Shown: in pieces, positions 9,203 through 18,970 of the stretch | How the letters are laid out: each line of letters starts with the position of its first letter | Numbering within the stretch: position 1 is the first letter of the stretch | Assembly: GCA_900318275.1 (NCBI GenBank) | Contig: ONJY01000006.1 | Location: 1-64,000 of the forward strand | Source of the DNA: an uncultured Bacteroidales bacterium | Lineage (GTDB): Bacteria > Bacteroidota > Bacteroidia > Bacteroidales > P3 | DNA: 64,000 bases | Direction of reading: 5' to 3' | Program-made: the position numbers and the translations under genes | The notes under the pieces: model-generated | Seen by the model: only the letters and a program-made list of their open reading frames with translations | Databases searched by the model: none | Told to the model about the DNA's origin: nothing

Positions 9203-11514
9203 CGCATGACCATAATCTTGGCTACCGAACGGTTGCGGCCCTCGGCATCGGAGGCGAAGACATAGTAGACGCCTGCCGCCACACGGTCGCCGTCGGCGGT
9301 GCTGACGTTCCATACGACCTGTCCGCCAAGGGCCTGGGCGCTGTATATGACATGCCCTGCGGCGTCAGTAATATGCACCAAGGCGTTGCGCGTGAAGCCC
9401 TTGATGGCCACAGGCCCCTCATAACCGGGCCTGACGGGGTTGGGGAAGGCGTAGACATGCTCGTCTGGGGTGAGCTCGGCATAGGTGGCGTCGGAGCGGT
9501 AGACCTGCAAGCCATAGTCAGTGCCCACATACACCTCGCCGCTTCGGGGCTGTATGGCAAGGGAGATTATCTTGCCTGAGAAGAGGGGGCTGTTGGAAGG
9601 AGTGAAATGCCGTATCTGCTCCAGACCGTTGGCCGACAGCAGATAGAGACCGCCCGAGGCTGTGCCCACCCACTTGCGGTTGGCACCGTCGACGGCAATG
9701 CTCGTCACATTCTCGTAGGCCATAAGGTACTCATAGAAGTCTCCATTGGTGATGGTGATATTGCTGCAATTGACTGGCGATGTCTGGCCGTTGCCGCCGT
9801 TGGCGAAGGCCCGAGAGGCTTCATATATGACCTTGATGCCTTTGTTGGTACCTATCCAGATATTGCCGTCCATATCCTGCACCATGCAGTTGACGACCTC
9901 GGTAGCAAGCTTGCTGCCGTTATTGGGATTGACGCGAGCCATGCGGCTGACACCATCGTGCACATATATTGCATTGTCGCGGCCAGAGAACCAGAAGAAG
10001 CCGTTAATGCTGTCGTAGATAAGCTTGTCGACCTGCAGCAGAGAGCCAAGCGCTTCGCTTGAGACGTGGCTCCATACACCGTTGGTATTGCGCTTGACGA
10101 GGACATTAGAGCTGTGCGAATTGAGAACCCACAGGTTACCATCCCGGTCGAAAGTCATCGCACCCACCAGCAGAGTGCTGTAGCTACCGACTGTATAGTT
10201 CTGCAAAGCGCCGCCGGTAGTATTTTGGTCGTAGAAAGCAACCACCTTGTTGTCGCGCACCAAGCCGATACCACCGTTATAGCCCCAGCAGTCGATGAAT
10301 ATCTCATTTGTGTCGTTGGGGTTCACCACGGCATCGACAACGTCGAACTTGCCATCCATCACGCCATTGGTAAGGTCCAGCGTTGTCCACTGGCGCCCCG
10401 TTGCAACGTTGAGTGTAGGCGTAAGCCACGAGTTAGAATAGGTGGAGGTATGGCCTCCGGCACACAGCATCATGCGGCCCGGAGTAGGTACCAAGCGGTA
10501 TATATTGTCATCGTTACGGGGAGTGTTGACCTCAGCAAAGTAGCAACCACCTGGATAAAAGCACACGAGGCCCACCCAAGTATGCGCCGCCCATACGGAC
10601 CCGTCGGGAAGCGATACAGCATCCCATGCCGACATGTCGGCCCAGTCGCTGAACGTGGTGAACCTGTCGACGAGCTGCATGCTGCTGTTGTAACGTGTAA
10701 CGCCCTCGTGCGAAGAGACTGTGAGCAGCCCGCCACCCACACGCAGAGAGTGTATGGAGCCCGAATCAAGGGCCGTATAGCCGGTATCGGTGGCGGCAAG
10801 AAGCACCTTCCTGTCGGGATTCGATGTGTGTCCGGCGGCGACGATACGGTTATTGAAAGCTGCCAGCATGGTGACAGTATAGCCATTGAAGCTGCTATCC
10901 ACCACCCAGCGGTCGCTGATGCCCAGATGACGTTCGGCGACGGCAATGCGTTTCACGCCCTCCGCAGTGGCGGCATAGATGCTGTCGCCTGCAAAAGCGA
11001 TGCTGTACACCAGCACCTCGCGGCCACCGTCGCCTATGCGGTATGTGTCACGAATCTCGTGACGGTTGAGGTCGACAACCACTATGCCGAAACCCGTGCA
11101 GAAGTAGGCGAGTCCTTTGTTGCATACGATGCTGTACACGTCCTTGTCGCCCACTATGTCGCTGCGTTTAATGTCAGAGATATTATACACCACGCCATCC
11201 TGCATGATGTCTATATTGGAGTTGTTGTAAGCCAGCACCAGCGAGGCCGTGGGCACATCGTAGACCATCTTGGCCACCCCCACATCGCTCAGCCCCCACG
11301 ACTTGCTAAGCGTCGTACATTCCTTTTTGTCGTAATGGTAACGCAGCACACCGTTGCGCCCGGCGGCATAGACCTCGTGACCCACCACCTCGACAGCATA
11401 GACAATGCTCAGGTCGAGGCAGTCACGCCACGTGCCGACAGCCATCTGGCCCACAACGCGTGGTGTCGTCATGGCGGTGGCCATCAGCAACAGAAACAAC
11501 ATACAACGCTTCAT
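9199..11514 (-). CDS. porZ: Type IX secretion system protein PorZ (beta-propeller)
   Basis: 771 residues. PorZ is a surface component of the T9SS attachment complex and, in Porphyromonas gingivalis, delivers anionic LPS to the sortase PorU. Signal peptide 1-21 (MKRCMLFLLLMATAMTTPRVV), then the characteristic first propeller blade: W..C/SIVYAVEVVGHEVYAAGRNGVLRYHY...LSKSWGLSDVGVAKMVYD, NNSNIDIMQDGVVYNISDIKR, YFCTGFGIVVVDLNRHEI. Two two-component-regulator-type propellers (Reg_prop) follow, including NIWIGTNKGIKV and VYVGTDYGLQVY. The end carries a CTD-like domain (AFPNPVRPGYEGPV...AAGVYYVFA). The start is fixed by a 4-bp ATGA overlap with mreD. Its position between mreD and recO links export and envelope-shape genes in one transcript. 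Confidence 0.9.
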   Translation of the reverse strand: MKRCMLFLLLMATAMTTPRVVGQMAVGTWRDCLDLSIVYAVEVVGHEVYAAGRNGVLRYHYDKKECTTLSKSWGLSDVGVAKMVYDVPTASLVLAYNNSNIDIMQDGVVYNISDIKRSDIVGDKDVYSIVCNKGLAYFCTGFGIVVVDLNRHEIRDTYRIGDGGREVLVYSIAFAGDSIYAATAEGVKRIAVAERHLGISDRWVVDSSFNGYTVTMLAAFNNRIVAAGHTSNPDRKVLLAATDTGYTALDSGSIHSLRVGGGLLTVSSHEGVTRYNSSMQLVDRFTTFSDWADMSAWDAVSLPDGSVWAAHTWVGLVCFYPGGCYFAEVNTPRNDDNIYRLVPTPGRMMLCAGGHTSTYSNSWLTPTLNVATGRQWTTLDLTNGVMDGKFDVVDAVVNPNDTNEIFIDCWGYNGGIGLVRDNKVVAFYDQNTTGGALQNYTVGSYSTLLVGAMTFDRDGNLWVLNSHSSNVLVKRNTNGVWSHVSSEALGSLLQVDKLIYDSINGFFWFSGRDNAIYVHDGVSRMARVNPNNGSKLATEVVNCMVQDMDGNIWIGTNKGIKVIYEASRAFANGGNGQTSPVNCSNITITNGDFYEYLMAYENVTSIAVDGANRKWVGTASGGLYLLSANGLEQIRHFTPSNSPLFSGKIISLAIQPRSGEVYVGTDYGLQVYRSDATYAELTPDEHVYAFPNPVRPGYEGPVAIKGFTRNALVHITDAAGHVIYSAQALGGQVVWNVSTADGDRVAAGVYYVFASDAEGRNRSVAKIMVMR

Positions 11515-12029
11515 GATTCTTCCTTTCTCTTTAAGAAAATCACCTGGTAGATCACCGCCAACAGCGTCGTCACCAACGTGCTGCACACCGTGGCCAGCAA
11601 GACGCCGCCGAAGCCGCGGAAGCCAAAGAGCTCGGCAGTGTAGAACACAAGGTAGAAAGCCCCGAGCAGGAGCATCATATAAGTGACAAAATACTGCGGT
11701 GTGACGCTGTAGACGCTTGGCGTGGCTATTGTCACCGGCTCGCCGCGCGTCAGTATGCGGTCGGCGAAGAGTATGCGCAGCATGGCCACCACCGTGCATG
11801 CCAGGGCGTGGAATCCAAGCATGTTGCCCATCACGTCGACGAGCAGGCCTGTGCCGAAGGCTATCAGCAGCAGGGAGATGCGCTTCATGCCGGTGGGCAG
11901 CATGAGGATGAAAAGCACATAGAGCATCGGCATCACATAGCCGCCAAGGTATACGTAGTTGAACACCAGCAGCTGCAACGCCATGAGCAGCACAAACCGT
12001 CCTATTATACGCCAAATCTGTTTGTTCAT
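11511..12029 (-). CDS. mreD: Rod shape-determining protein MreD
   Basis: 172 residues, five or six predicted membrane helices. MreD is the integral membrane partner of MreC in the elongasome. Sequence conservation in MreD is low; the call rests on its hydrophobic pattern, the FGTGLLVDVMGNMLGFHALA segment (family-typical D..G..LG.HA), and direct linkage to mreC with a 4-bp overlap (ATGA). No mreB, pbp2 or rodA is in the window. Confidence 0.85.
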   Translation of the reverse strand: MNKQIWRIIGRFVLLMALQLLVFNYVYLGGYVMPMLYVLFILMLPTGMKRISLLLIAFGTGLLVDVMGNMLGFHALACTVVAMLRILFADRILTRGEPVTIATPSVYSVTPQYFVTYMMLLLGAFYLVFYTAELFGFRGFGGVLLATVCSTLVTTLLAVIYQVIFLKRKEES

Positions 12030-12856
12030 TTCTCCTCCACTCCTTTCATTATCTGCTGTTGCTCCTCGCGGAAGCGGTTGTCGATGATATAGACGTGGTC
12101 AAGCTTGTTGAAGTCCGTGGCAAGCTCGATGCGCACCTTGTAGAAGCCCGTGCCCTGGTTGGGCTCGGCACTGTGCACAAAGCCCACAGGTATGCCCTCG
12201 GGGAAGTCGTTGGCCTGGCCTGAGGTGATGATGGTGTCGCCCTCGTTGATTTGGTAGGCCGTGGTGATGTCGACAATCTGGGCGTAGCGGTAGTCGAGGC
12301 CGTCCCACACCAGCGAGCCGCTGACGCCGGTGCGGCGCACCTTGACGCTGTTGCGGCTGTCGCTGTGCAGCACAGGCATGATGGTGGCGAAGTTGCGCGA
12401 GGTGTTCACTACGATACCCACGATGCCCTCGGGCGATATTACAGCCATGTCTGGCTCCACACCGAGATCCGACCCCTTGTTGATCATGATGTAGTTGTTC
12501 TGCTGTGTCCACGAGTTCTTGATGACGCGCGCCTCGGTGTAGGTGTAGCGCTGCTTGTAGACGGTGTCGTTGACGGTGAAGACGCTGTCGGTGTAGCTGA
12601 TGTAGCTCTCGGCCATCTGTGCGCGCAGCTGTGCGTTCTCGGCCGCCAGACGGTCGTTCTCGGCCTTAAGGCCGAAATATCCGCTCACGCTGTTCACGCC
12701 GCGGTACCAGTCGCCGGCGATGCCGTTGGTCCATGCCGTCAGGCGCGAACTCTGGTAGTAGGTGCTGCGCACCATGAGCACCAGCGACAGCACCACCAGC
12801 ACCACGAAGACCACCACGTAGTCGTACCGCTTCAGTATTTGCAACAGCTTATTCAT
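12026..12856 (-). CDS. mreC: Rod shape-determining protein MreC
   Basis: 276 residues. N-terminal membrane helix about 11-30 (YDYVVVFVVLVVLSLVLMV), a coiled coil about 62-85 (LKAENDRLAAENAQLRAQM), then the MreC beta-barrel domain with INKGSDLGVEPDMAVISPEGIVGIVV, SRNFATIMPVLH and DTIITSGQANDFPEGIPVG. MreC is a periplasmic scaffold that activates PBP2/RodA for lateral wall growth. Overlaps gmk by 8 bp upstream and mreD by 4 bp downstream. Confidence 0.93.
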   Translation of the reverse strand: MNKLLQILKRYDYVVVFVVLVVLSLVLMVRSTYYQSSRLTAWTNGIAGDWYRGVNSVSGYFGLKAENDRLAAENAQLRAQMAESYISYTDSVFTVNDTVYKQRYTYTEARVIKNSWTQQNNYIMINKGSDLGVEPDMAVISPEGIVGIVVNTSRNFATIMPVLHSDSRNSVKVRRTGVSGSLVWDGLDYRYAQIVDITTAYQINEGDTIITSGQANDFPEGIPVGFVHSAEPNQGTGFYKVRIELATDFNKLDHVYIIDNRFREEQQQIMKGVEEK

Positions 12857-13412
12857 CGAGGAACTTTTCTATGACACCCTTTGCCTCGGCCACGGCGCGC
12901 TGCAGGTCGTCGTTCACTATTGTGACGTCGAACTGCGGGGCCTGCTTCAGCTCTTCGGCGCTGCGGCCAAGACGTTTGACGATGGCCTCTTCGCTGTCGG
13001 TGCCACGGCTGCGCAGACGCTGTTCGAGCACCTCGAGGCTCGGCGGCATGACGAAGATGGAGAGGGCGTCGTCGCCGAAGTAGCGCTTGATGTTGCAGCC
13101 ACCGTTGACGTCCACGTCGAACACTATCACGCGACCGGCATCCCATATACGGCTTATCTCGCTCTTCAGGGTGCCGTAGCAGGTGCCCTGGTAGACCTCT
13201 TCCCACTCCAGGAAGTCGCCCTTGTCGACCCGGCGCATGAACTCCTCGCGGCTGAGGAAGTAGTAGTCGCGGCCGTCCTGTTCCTGACCGCGGGGCTGGC
13301 GCGAGGTGGCCGATATCGAGAAGTCGAAGCAGTCGAAATACTGCATCAGCTGCCCTATGATGGTGGTCTTGCCGCACCCCGACGGTGCCGAGAATAGTAT
13401 AGCTTTACCCAT
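12849..13412 (-). CDS. gmk: Guanylate kinase
   Basis: 187 residues, the usual length. Phosphorylates GMP to GDP with ATP. P-loop SAPSGCGKTT at 8-17; GMP-binding signature SISATSRQPRGQEQDGRDYYF; EWEEVYQGTCYGT; FDVDVNGGCNIK; lid region with RLRSRGTDSEEAIVKRL. Sits 6 bp after the E/P-rich protein and overlaps mreC. Confidence 0.96.
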   Translation of the reverse strand: MGKAILFSAPSGCGKTTIIGQLMQYFDCFDFSISATSRQPRGQEQDGRDYYFLSREEFMRRVDKGDFLEWEEVYQGTCYGTLKSEISRIWDAGRVIVFDVDVNGGCNIKRYFGDDALSIFVMPPSLEVLEQRLRSRGTDSEEAIVKRLGRSAEELKQAPQFDVTIVNDDLQRAVAEAKGVIEKFLDE

Positions 13413-13418
13413 GGCTTG

Positions 13419-14378
13419 TCAGAATTTCATGTCAAACACCTTGTAGAACGACTTGACGGCCATCGACTCCTCGTCCCACTTGTACTGTGCCGCCGTTTCG
13501 CGCACGTATGCCAGAGCCTCCTCGCGCGAAGTGAGGCTGTTGAGGTACAGGATGAAGTCGTTGTAGGCCCGCATGTTGTTGCGGAAGAGTTCGGACATGA
13601 AGCTGAACTTGTCGTTGATGTTGATCACGGTGCGCAGGTCGTCCACCTTGCGCGACATAGAGCGCTCGAAGCCCGACTCCGCGGCCGTAACACCACCGAG
13701 GCTCTCGCCGAGCGTGCGGGTGGCGGGCTGTTCCTGGACGGGACGGCGCAGGTAGTCGAGCAGCGACGCCTGTTCGCGGGCAGGCTCAGATGCAGGCTCC
13801 GGCTCGGGGGCCGGTTCGGGTTCGGGTGTAGGTTCGGGGGCCGGCTCAGGCTCAGCGGCAGCGGGCTCGGGCTCAACGACAATATCTTCGAAGAGCATGC
13901 TGCCGTCACTCTCAAAGTCCGACATGCTCACCGGCTCGGGTTCGGGCATGGCTGCGGGTTCAGGCTCGGGTTCCGGTGCCGGCGCCTCCACAACGGGCTC
14001 AGGCACGACGACAGCCTCCGGGGCAGGTGCTTCGACAACAGGCTCGGGCTCGGGTTCAGGCTCCGGCATGGTGGCAGCGGGCGCCTCGGCAGGCTGTGCC
14101 ACACCCATGGCGGCCATGGTGGCCATCACCGTCGACGAGATGAGCTCGTCGTCGGGCATCGCCGTCTCCTCCTCAGCCTCGGGCTCGGCCGGGGCCGGAG
14201 TCTGGGCCACTGGGCCATGCACCTCGAGGCGCAACGATGTGTCGTAAAGGCTGCGCAGCGCTTCGAGCAGCAGGTCGCGCTCTATGGCGCTGAGCCTGCC
14301 CTCGGCGGCAACCACTTGGTTGGCTATGGCACACAGTCGCTGCATGCCTTCGGTCAGTTCTTTGACAGTGTTTCTCAT
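13419..14378 (-). CDS. Conserved Bacteroidales protein with Glu/Pro-repeat linker
   Basis: 319 residues, no signal peptide. Three parts: an N-terminal helical region (about 1-50, KELTEGMQRLCAIANQV), a long acidic Pro/Glu/Ala linker (about 55-225, many 'PEPEPAP' units), and a conserved C-terminal helical domain (about 245-319; DDLRTVININDKFSFMSELFRNN...EEALAYVRETAAQYKWDE). The C-terminal domain resembles a domain seen in many Bacteroidetes hypothetical proteins next to gmk or DNA-metabolism genes (recalled, not searched). Function unknown. First gene of the operon that runs to the S8 protease; no clear TAnnTTTG promoter is visible before it. Confidence 0.8.
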   Translation of the reverse strand: MRNTVKELTEGMQRLCAIANQVVAAEGRLSAIERDLLLEALRSLYDTSLRLEVHGPVAQTPAPAEPEAEEETAMPDDELISSTVMATMAAMGVAQPAEAPAATMPEPEPEPEPVVEAPAPEAVVVPEPVVEAPAPEPEPEPAAMPEPEPVSMSDFESDGSMLFEDIVVEPEPAAAEPEPAPEPTPEPEPAPEPEPASEPAREQASLLDYLRRPVQEQPATRTLGESLGGVTAAESGFERSMSRKVDDLRTVININDKFSFMSELFRNNMRAYNDFILYLNSLTSREEALAYVRETAAQYKWDEESMAVKSFYKVFDMKF

Positions 14379-14585
14379 TATGCTAAAATGGTTTATTTCT
14401 CTTGTAACAAAGACCTTACACCGTATCTGCGGTGCACTGTTCAGGTTGTAAAATTACTACAAAAAACATTACGCGCGGTCGTACGAATAAAAAAGTTATC
14501 AAACATTGCCGTTGATAACCCCACCCTACCCGGCTCCATAGGGAAACGGGGTGAATGGAGTGGAGCATGGACGGGTGAGATATTT

Positions 14586-14617
14586 TTTGGCATAATGAAA
14601 TAAAAAGTGTATATTTG
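14586..14617 (+). promoter_or_regulatory. Bacteroidetes promoter for the M16 peptidase
   Basis: TTTG at 14586-14589, 20-base spacer, TATATTTG at 14610-14617. Both elements match the sigma-ABfr consensus with ideal spacing. Leader to the ATG at 14676 is about 52 nt. The rest of the 14379-14675 gap holds an imperfect hairpin region and a 13-bp copy (14530-14542) of a dispersed repeat also at 54002-54014. Confidence 0.75.
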
Positions 14618-14675
14618 CATTTTGGATAGTCGTATAACCTAAGCAAGAACAAATTAACAAACAACAAGATAACCG

Positions 14676-17588
14676 ATGAAAAAAGCATTCAGCATCCTTT
14701 GCATGGCCGTGGCCATGCTGCTCGCAGGCACTGTGAGCGCACAGAAGTACCAGTACAAGACCTACGACAACGACCCGCTGGGCGTGCGCGAGTACACCCT
14801 CGGCAACGGCCTCAAGGTGTTCATGAGCGTCTACAAGGACGCCCCGCGCATACAGACTTACATAGCCGTGCGCGCAGGCTCGAAGAACGACCCAAGCGAG
14901 ACCACCGGCCTAGCCCACTACCTGGAGCACATGCTCTTCAAGGGCAGCCACCAGCTGGGTACCACCGACTGGGAGCGCGAAAAAGTGGAGCTGCAGAAGA
15001 TCGAGGACCTCTACGAGGTGTACCGCAAGACAACCAACGAGGCGGCTCGCGCAGCCATCTACCGCCAAATTGACTCCATCAGCTACGTGGCTTCGACCAT
15101 CGCCATCGCCAACGAGTATGACAAGAGCATGACGGCCATCGGCAGCGAGGGCACCAACGCCTTCACCAGCAACGACTACACGATGTATGTGGAGAACATA
15201 CCCGCCAACCAGCTGGAGGCCTGGGCAAAGGTGGAGGGCGACCGCTTTCCGAACCTGGTGCTGCGCCTGTTCCACACTGAGCTGGAGGCCGTCTATGAGG
15301 AGAAAAACATCGGCATGGCCCAGGACAACCGCCGCGTCAACGAGACGATGATGGCGGCCATCTTCCCCCACCACCCCTACGGCCAGCAGACCACCATCGG
15401 CACCATCGAGCACCTCAAGAACCCCTCGATGAAGAACATCCGCGAATACCACGCCGCCTACTATGTGCCTAACAACATGTGCATCGCCATGGCGGGTGAC
15501 TTCAACCCCGACGAGGCTATCAAGATTATCGACAAATACTTCGGCAGCTGGGTGCCCGGCACCGTTCCCGCATTCCACAAGGTGAAGGAAGAGCCCATCA
15601 CCACGCCTATCATCCGCTTGGTGAACGGCCAAGACCCCGAGAACCTCACCATTGCCTTCCGCATCGAAGAGGGTAACGGCAGTCGCGACGCCCTCCTGGC
15701 CCAGGCCATGGAGATGGTGCTCAACAACGGCTCGTGCGGTCTCATCGACCTCAACCTCAACCAGAAGCAGCTCTGTCTTGGAGCCTATGCGGGCACCTAT
15801 ACCCTCAACGACTATGCCGCCTTCATGCTCGGCGGCCGTCCCACCCAAGGCCAGACCCTCGGCCAGCTGCGCGACCTGCTGCTCGAGCAGCTCGACCTTG
15901 TTAAGGCCGGACAGTTCGACGAGAGCCTCATCGAGGCCAGCATCAACCAGCTGAAGCTTCAGATCATGAAGCAGGCCGAGAGTAACAACAGCCGTGCCAG
16001 CCAGATGGCATACGCCTTCGTGCAGCACCAAACATGGGATCAGGTATGCAACGAAATCAACGAGTTGGCCAAGATCACGAAGAAAGACATCGTGGACTTT
16101 GCCAACCGTATCTGCAAGGACAACAACTACGTGATTGTCTACAAGCATCAGGACACCCCCGACCCGGTGACCAAGGTGCAGAAACCTGCCATCACCCCCA
16201 TCTACGTGAGCCGCGACAATGAGAGTCCCTTCCTGGCTTCCATCAAGGATGCCGCCAACAAAGCCAAGCCCATTCAGCCGCAATTTGTCAACTTCAAAAA
16301 GGATTTGCAGAAGGGCAAGACCCAGAATGGCAGCGAAGTACTCTATGTGAAGAACACGGAGAACGGCACCTTCAACCTGCAGTACCGCTTCGAGTTCGGC
16401 AGCACCGCCGACAAGACCATCGACCTAGCCTCTGACCTGGTCGACTACCTGAACACCGACAAGCACACGGCCGAGCAGCTGCAGGAAAAGTTCTACAAGC
16501 TGGCCTGCTCGTGGGGCATCAGCGTCGGCGGCCGCACCGTCACCGTCAGCGTCAGCGGTCTGGCCGAGAACATGGAGAAAGCCATGACCCTCGTGGAGGA
16601 AATCATGGCCGGTGCCCAGCCCAACGACGAGGCACTGCAGATGCTTGTGGAGCGCGCCATCAAGAGCCGCACCGACAGCAAGACCAACCAGCGCTCCGCC
16701 TTCCGCGCCCTCAACACCTACGGCATCTACGGCGAGCAGTACATCAAGGAGACCACCGAGAGCGACGCCAAGCTGCGCAGCTATACCGCCAAACAGCTCA
16801 CCGACGCTCTGCACAACCTCTTCACCTACAAACACCGCGTGCTCTACTACGGTCCGCTGACCATGAAGGAGGCCACCGCAGCTGTGAACAAGATCCACAC
16901 CGTGAAACCCAACAAGGATGTACCCGCCAACAAGGTATACCAGCCCCAGGCCACCAACGAAAACACCGTTCTCTTCGTGGACTACAACGCCAAGAACACC
17001 TACGTCACCGAGTACTTCCGCGGCGAACACTTCAACACCGCCCAGGTGCCTGGCATGAACCTCTTCAACGAATACTTCGGCGGCTCGATGAACGCCATCG
17101 TCTTCCAGGAAATGCGTGAGAAGCGCAGCCTCGCCTACAGCGCCAGCAGCCACTACACCTATGGTAGCGACAAGGACGGCTACTTCTACAACAGCGCCAA
17201 CGTCATCACCCAGAACGACAAGCTGCTCGACGCCCTCAACGCCTACGAGGAGCTCTTCAACGACATGCCCCAGGCCGAAGCTAACTTCAAGCTGGCCAAA
17301 GACGCCCTGCTTGCCGGCAGCCGCACCTCCCGCACCACCAAGTTCGGCATCATCAGCGCCTACCTCACCTGCGAGCAGATGGGCTGGAAGGAGCCGCTGC
17401 GCAAACAGAACTTTCAGGCCTACCAGAAGATGACGATGAACGACCTCGTCAACTTCCAGCGCCAGCACGTCAAAGGCCAGAAGAAGACCTACCTCATCCT
17501 CGGCAAAGAGAGTGAGATGGACTTCAACGCCCTCGGCCGCTTCGGCAAGGTGAAGAAACTCACGCTGGATGAGATCTTCGGATACTAA
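14676..17588 (+). CDS. M16 family zinc metallopeptidase (pitrilysin-like, exported)
   Basis: 970 residues. Signal peptide 1-22 (MKKAFSILCMAVAMLLAGTVSA). Inverted zinc motif HYLEH at 81-85 with the distal Glu in the EAVYEEKN helix. Two-halves architecture: active M16 domain (about 30-260) with its M16_C partner, then a second catalytically dead half (about 520-960) that contains the R/Y-containing EMREKRSLAYSASS motif used for substrate binding. Probably a periplasmic peptidase that digests imported oligopeptides. Own strong promoter; the next gene starts 5 bp after its stop. Confidence 0.92.
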   Translation: MKKAFSILCMAVAMLLAGTVSAQKYQYKTYDNDPLGVREYTLGNGLKVFMSVYKDAPRIQTYIAVRAGSKNDPSETTGLAHYLEHMLFKGSHQLGTTDWEREKVELQKIEDLYEVYRKTTNEAARAAIYRQIDSISYVASTIAIANEYDKSMTAIGSEGTNAFTSNDYTMYVENIPANQLEAWAKVEGDRFPNLVLRLFHTELEAVYEEKNIGMAQDNRRVNETMMAAIFPHHPYGQQTTIGTIEHLKNPSMKNIREYHAAYYVPNNMCIAMAGDFNPDEAIKIIDKYFGSWVPGTVPAFHKVKEEPITTPIIRLVNGQDPENLTIAFRIEEGNGSRDALLAQAMEMVLNNGSCGLIDLNLNQKQLCLGAYAGTYTLNDYAAFMLGGRPTQGQTLGQLRDLLLEQLDLVKAGQFDESLIEASINQLKLQIMKQAESNNSRASQMAYAFVQHQTWDQVCNEINELAKITKKDIVDFANRICKDNNYVIVYKHQDTPDPVTKVQKPAITPIYVSRDNESPFLASIKDAANKAKPIQPQFVNFKKDLQKGKTQNGSEVLYVKNTENGTFNLQYRFEFGSTADKTIDLASDLVDYLNTDKHTAEQLQEKFYKLACSWGISVGGRTVTVSVSGLAENMEKAMTLVEEIMAGAQPNDEALQMLVERAIKSRTDSKTNQRSAFRALNTYGIYGEQYIKETTESDAKLRSYTAKQLTDALHNLFTYKHRVLYYGPLTMKEATAAVNKIHTVKPNKDVPANKVYQPQATNENTVLFVDYNAKNTYVTEYFRGEHFNTAQVPGMNLFNEYFGGSMNAIVFQEMREKRSLAYSASSHYTYGSDKDGYFYNSANVITQNDKLLDALNAYEELFNDMPQAEANFKLAKDALLAGSRTSRTTKFGIISAYLTCEQMGWKEPLRKQNFQAYQKMTMNDLVNFQRQHVKGQKKTYLILGKESEMDFNALGRFGKVKKLTLDEIFGY

Positions 17589-17592
17589 GCAG

Positions 17593-18966
17593 ATGAAACG
17601 GAAATGCAATATCAGCATTAGCGCGGTGATGGTGATACTCATCGCCGCGCTACTGGTATTAAAGGTTTTCGACATTAAGATATACCGTACACCGGAGAAA
17701 GTGATACGGTGGGATGTTATCAACTTCTACTCATATCTGCCAGCGGCCTTCATCGAGCACGACCTGACCCTGACATTCGCGAAGAACGACATCGGGCGGT
17801 ATATTTGTAGCGACCACTACTGGCCCGAGATCCTCCCCGACAGTTCCATGGTAATCAAGACGACTATGGGACTCAGCATGCTATACTGTCCGTTTTTCCT
17901 TATAGCCAACACTCTCGCCGAACCGCTTGGATATACCCCCGACGGCTTCAGCCCTCCATATACGCTGTCTCTGATACTGGCATGCGTGTTCTGGGTGGCG
18001 CTGGGCTTTGTGTACCTGCGCAAACTGCTGCTGAGGCAATTCTCCGAGGTCGTCACCACAATAGTCCTCGCGGTAACGCTCTTTGCCACCAACCTGTACT
18101 GGTACAGCAGCTACGAGGCGCCCTACGCCCACGGATTCCTCTTTGGTCTCTTCTGCATCTTCCTATGGCAGACCGAGCGGTGGCACGAGAAAAGCAGCTG
18201 GTGGTGCACCGTTGCCATTGGCCTCAACCTGGGCCTCATCACTCTGATACGCCCCACCGATGCGCTGGTGCTACTATACTTCATGCTATACGACGTCACC
18301 TCATGGAAAAGGCTTAAAGAAAAAGCGAACCTTTACCTGCAGCAGTGGCCCAAAGTCATCGTCATGGGCCTCTCCGCCATCGTCATGTGGGTGCCACAGA
18401 TTATTTACTGGCACGTAGTTACCGGACATCTATTTTTCTACTCTTATACCAACAACGAGCGGTTCTTCTGGACACAGCCCAAGATCATCGAGTTCCTATT
18501 CAGCTTCCGCAAAGGTTGGCTCATTTACACACCCGTGATGGCTTTTGCCATTCTCGGACTCATACCGCTTTACAAACGGCATCGTAGCTATTTCTACCCC
18601 ATCCTCCTCTTCCTTGTCATCAACATCTACATGCTCTCCTGCTGGTGGTGCTGGTGGTTCGGAGGAAGCTTCGGCCAGCGCTCAATGGTCGACTGCTACG
18701 GCATGCTCGCCATCCCCATGGCCGCCTTTGTCGAATGGCTGCTCAAGCGCAAAACCGTGCCACGCATAGTCTTGATCGTCGTGTTTGCTGCCGTTTCCTA
18801 CCTCTCGTTCTTCCACTACAGACAATACAAGCACGAGGCAATACATTGCGCCGCAATGACTAAAGAGGCGTATTTCGACTCATTCGGCCACACGCACCCA
18901 TCAGACCGTTTCTGGGAACTCCTAGACGAGCCGAATTACGAAGCCGCGAAACAAGGTATACGTTAA
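17593..18966 (+). CDS. Polytopic membrane protein, GT-C glycosyltransferase-like
   Basis: About 457 residues from the ATG at 17593; an in-frame ATG at 17569 lies inside the M16 gene and is less likely. About 10-12 predicted helices. After the first helix comes RWDVINFYSYLPAAFIEHDL, whose acidic residue after the first membrane segment is the GT-C hallmark (lipid-phosphate-sugar transferases). Other notable segments: NLYWYSSYEAPYAHGFLFGLF, LITLIRPTDALV and WWCWWFGGSFGQRSMVDCYG. Acceptor and sugar are unknown. Lies between an M16 peptidase and a GH5-like lipoprotein and may be co-transcribed with both. Confidence 0.6.
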   Translation: MKRKCNISISAVMVILIAALLVLKVFDIKIYRTPEKVIRWDVINFYSYLPAAFIEHDLTLTFAKNDIGRYICSDHYWPEILPDSSMVIKTTMGLSMLYCPFFLIANTLAEPLGYTPDGFSPPYTLSLILACVFWVALGFVYLRKLLLRQFSEVVTTIVLAVTLFATNLYWYSSYEAPYAHGFLFGLFCIFLWQTERWHEKSSWWCTVAIGLNLGLITLIRPTDALVLLYFMLYDVTSWKRLKEKANLYLQQWPKVIVMGLSAIVMWVPQIIYWHVVTGHLFFYSYTNNERFFWTQPKIIEFLFSFRKGWLIYTPVMAFAILGLIPLYKRHRSYFYPILLFLVINIYMLSCWWCWWFGGSFGQRSMVDCYGMLAIPMAAFVEWLLKRKTVPRIVLIVVFAAVSYLSFFHYRQYKHEAIHCAAMTKEAYFDSFGHTHPSDRFWELLDEPNYEAAKQGIR

Positions 18967-18970
18967 ACCA

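Noticed and set aside
9199..12015. Long N-terminal extension of porZ through mreD
   Set aside because: The first 167 codons are mreD read in another frame; a signal peptide and 4-bp overlap fix the start at 11514. The recO, receptor and rimP extensions were rejected for the same kind of reason.
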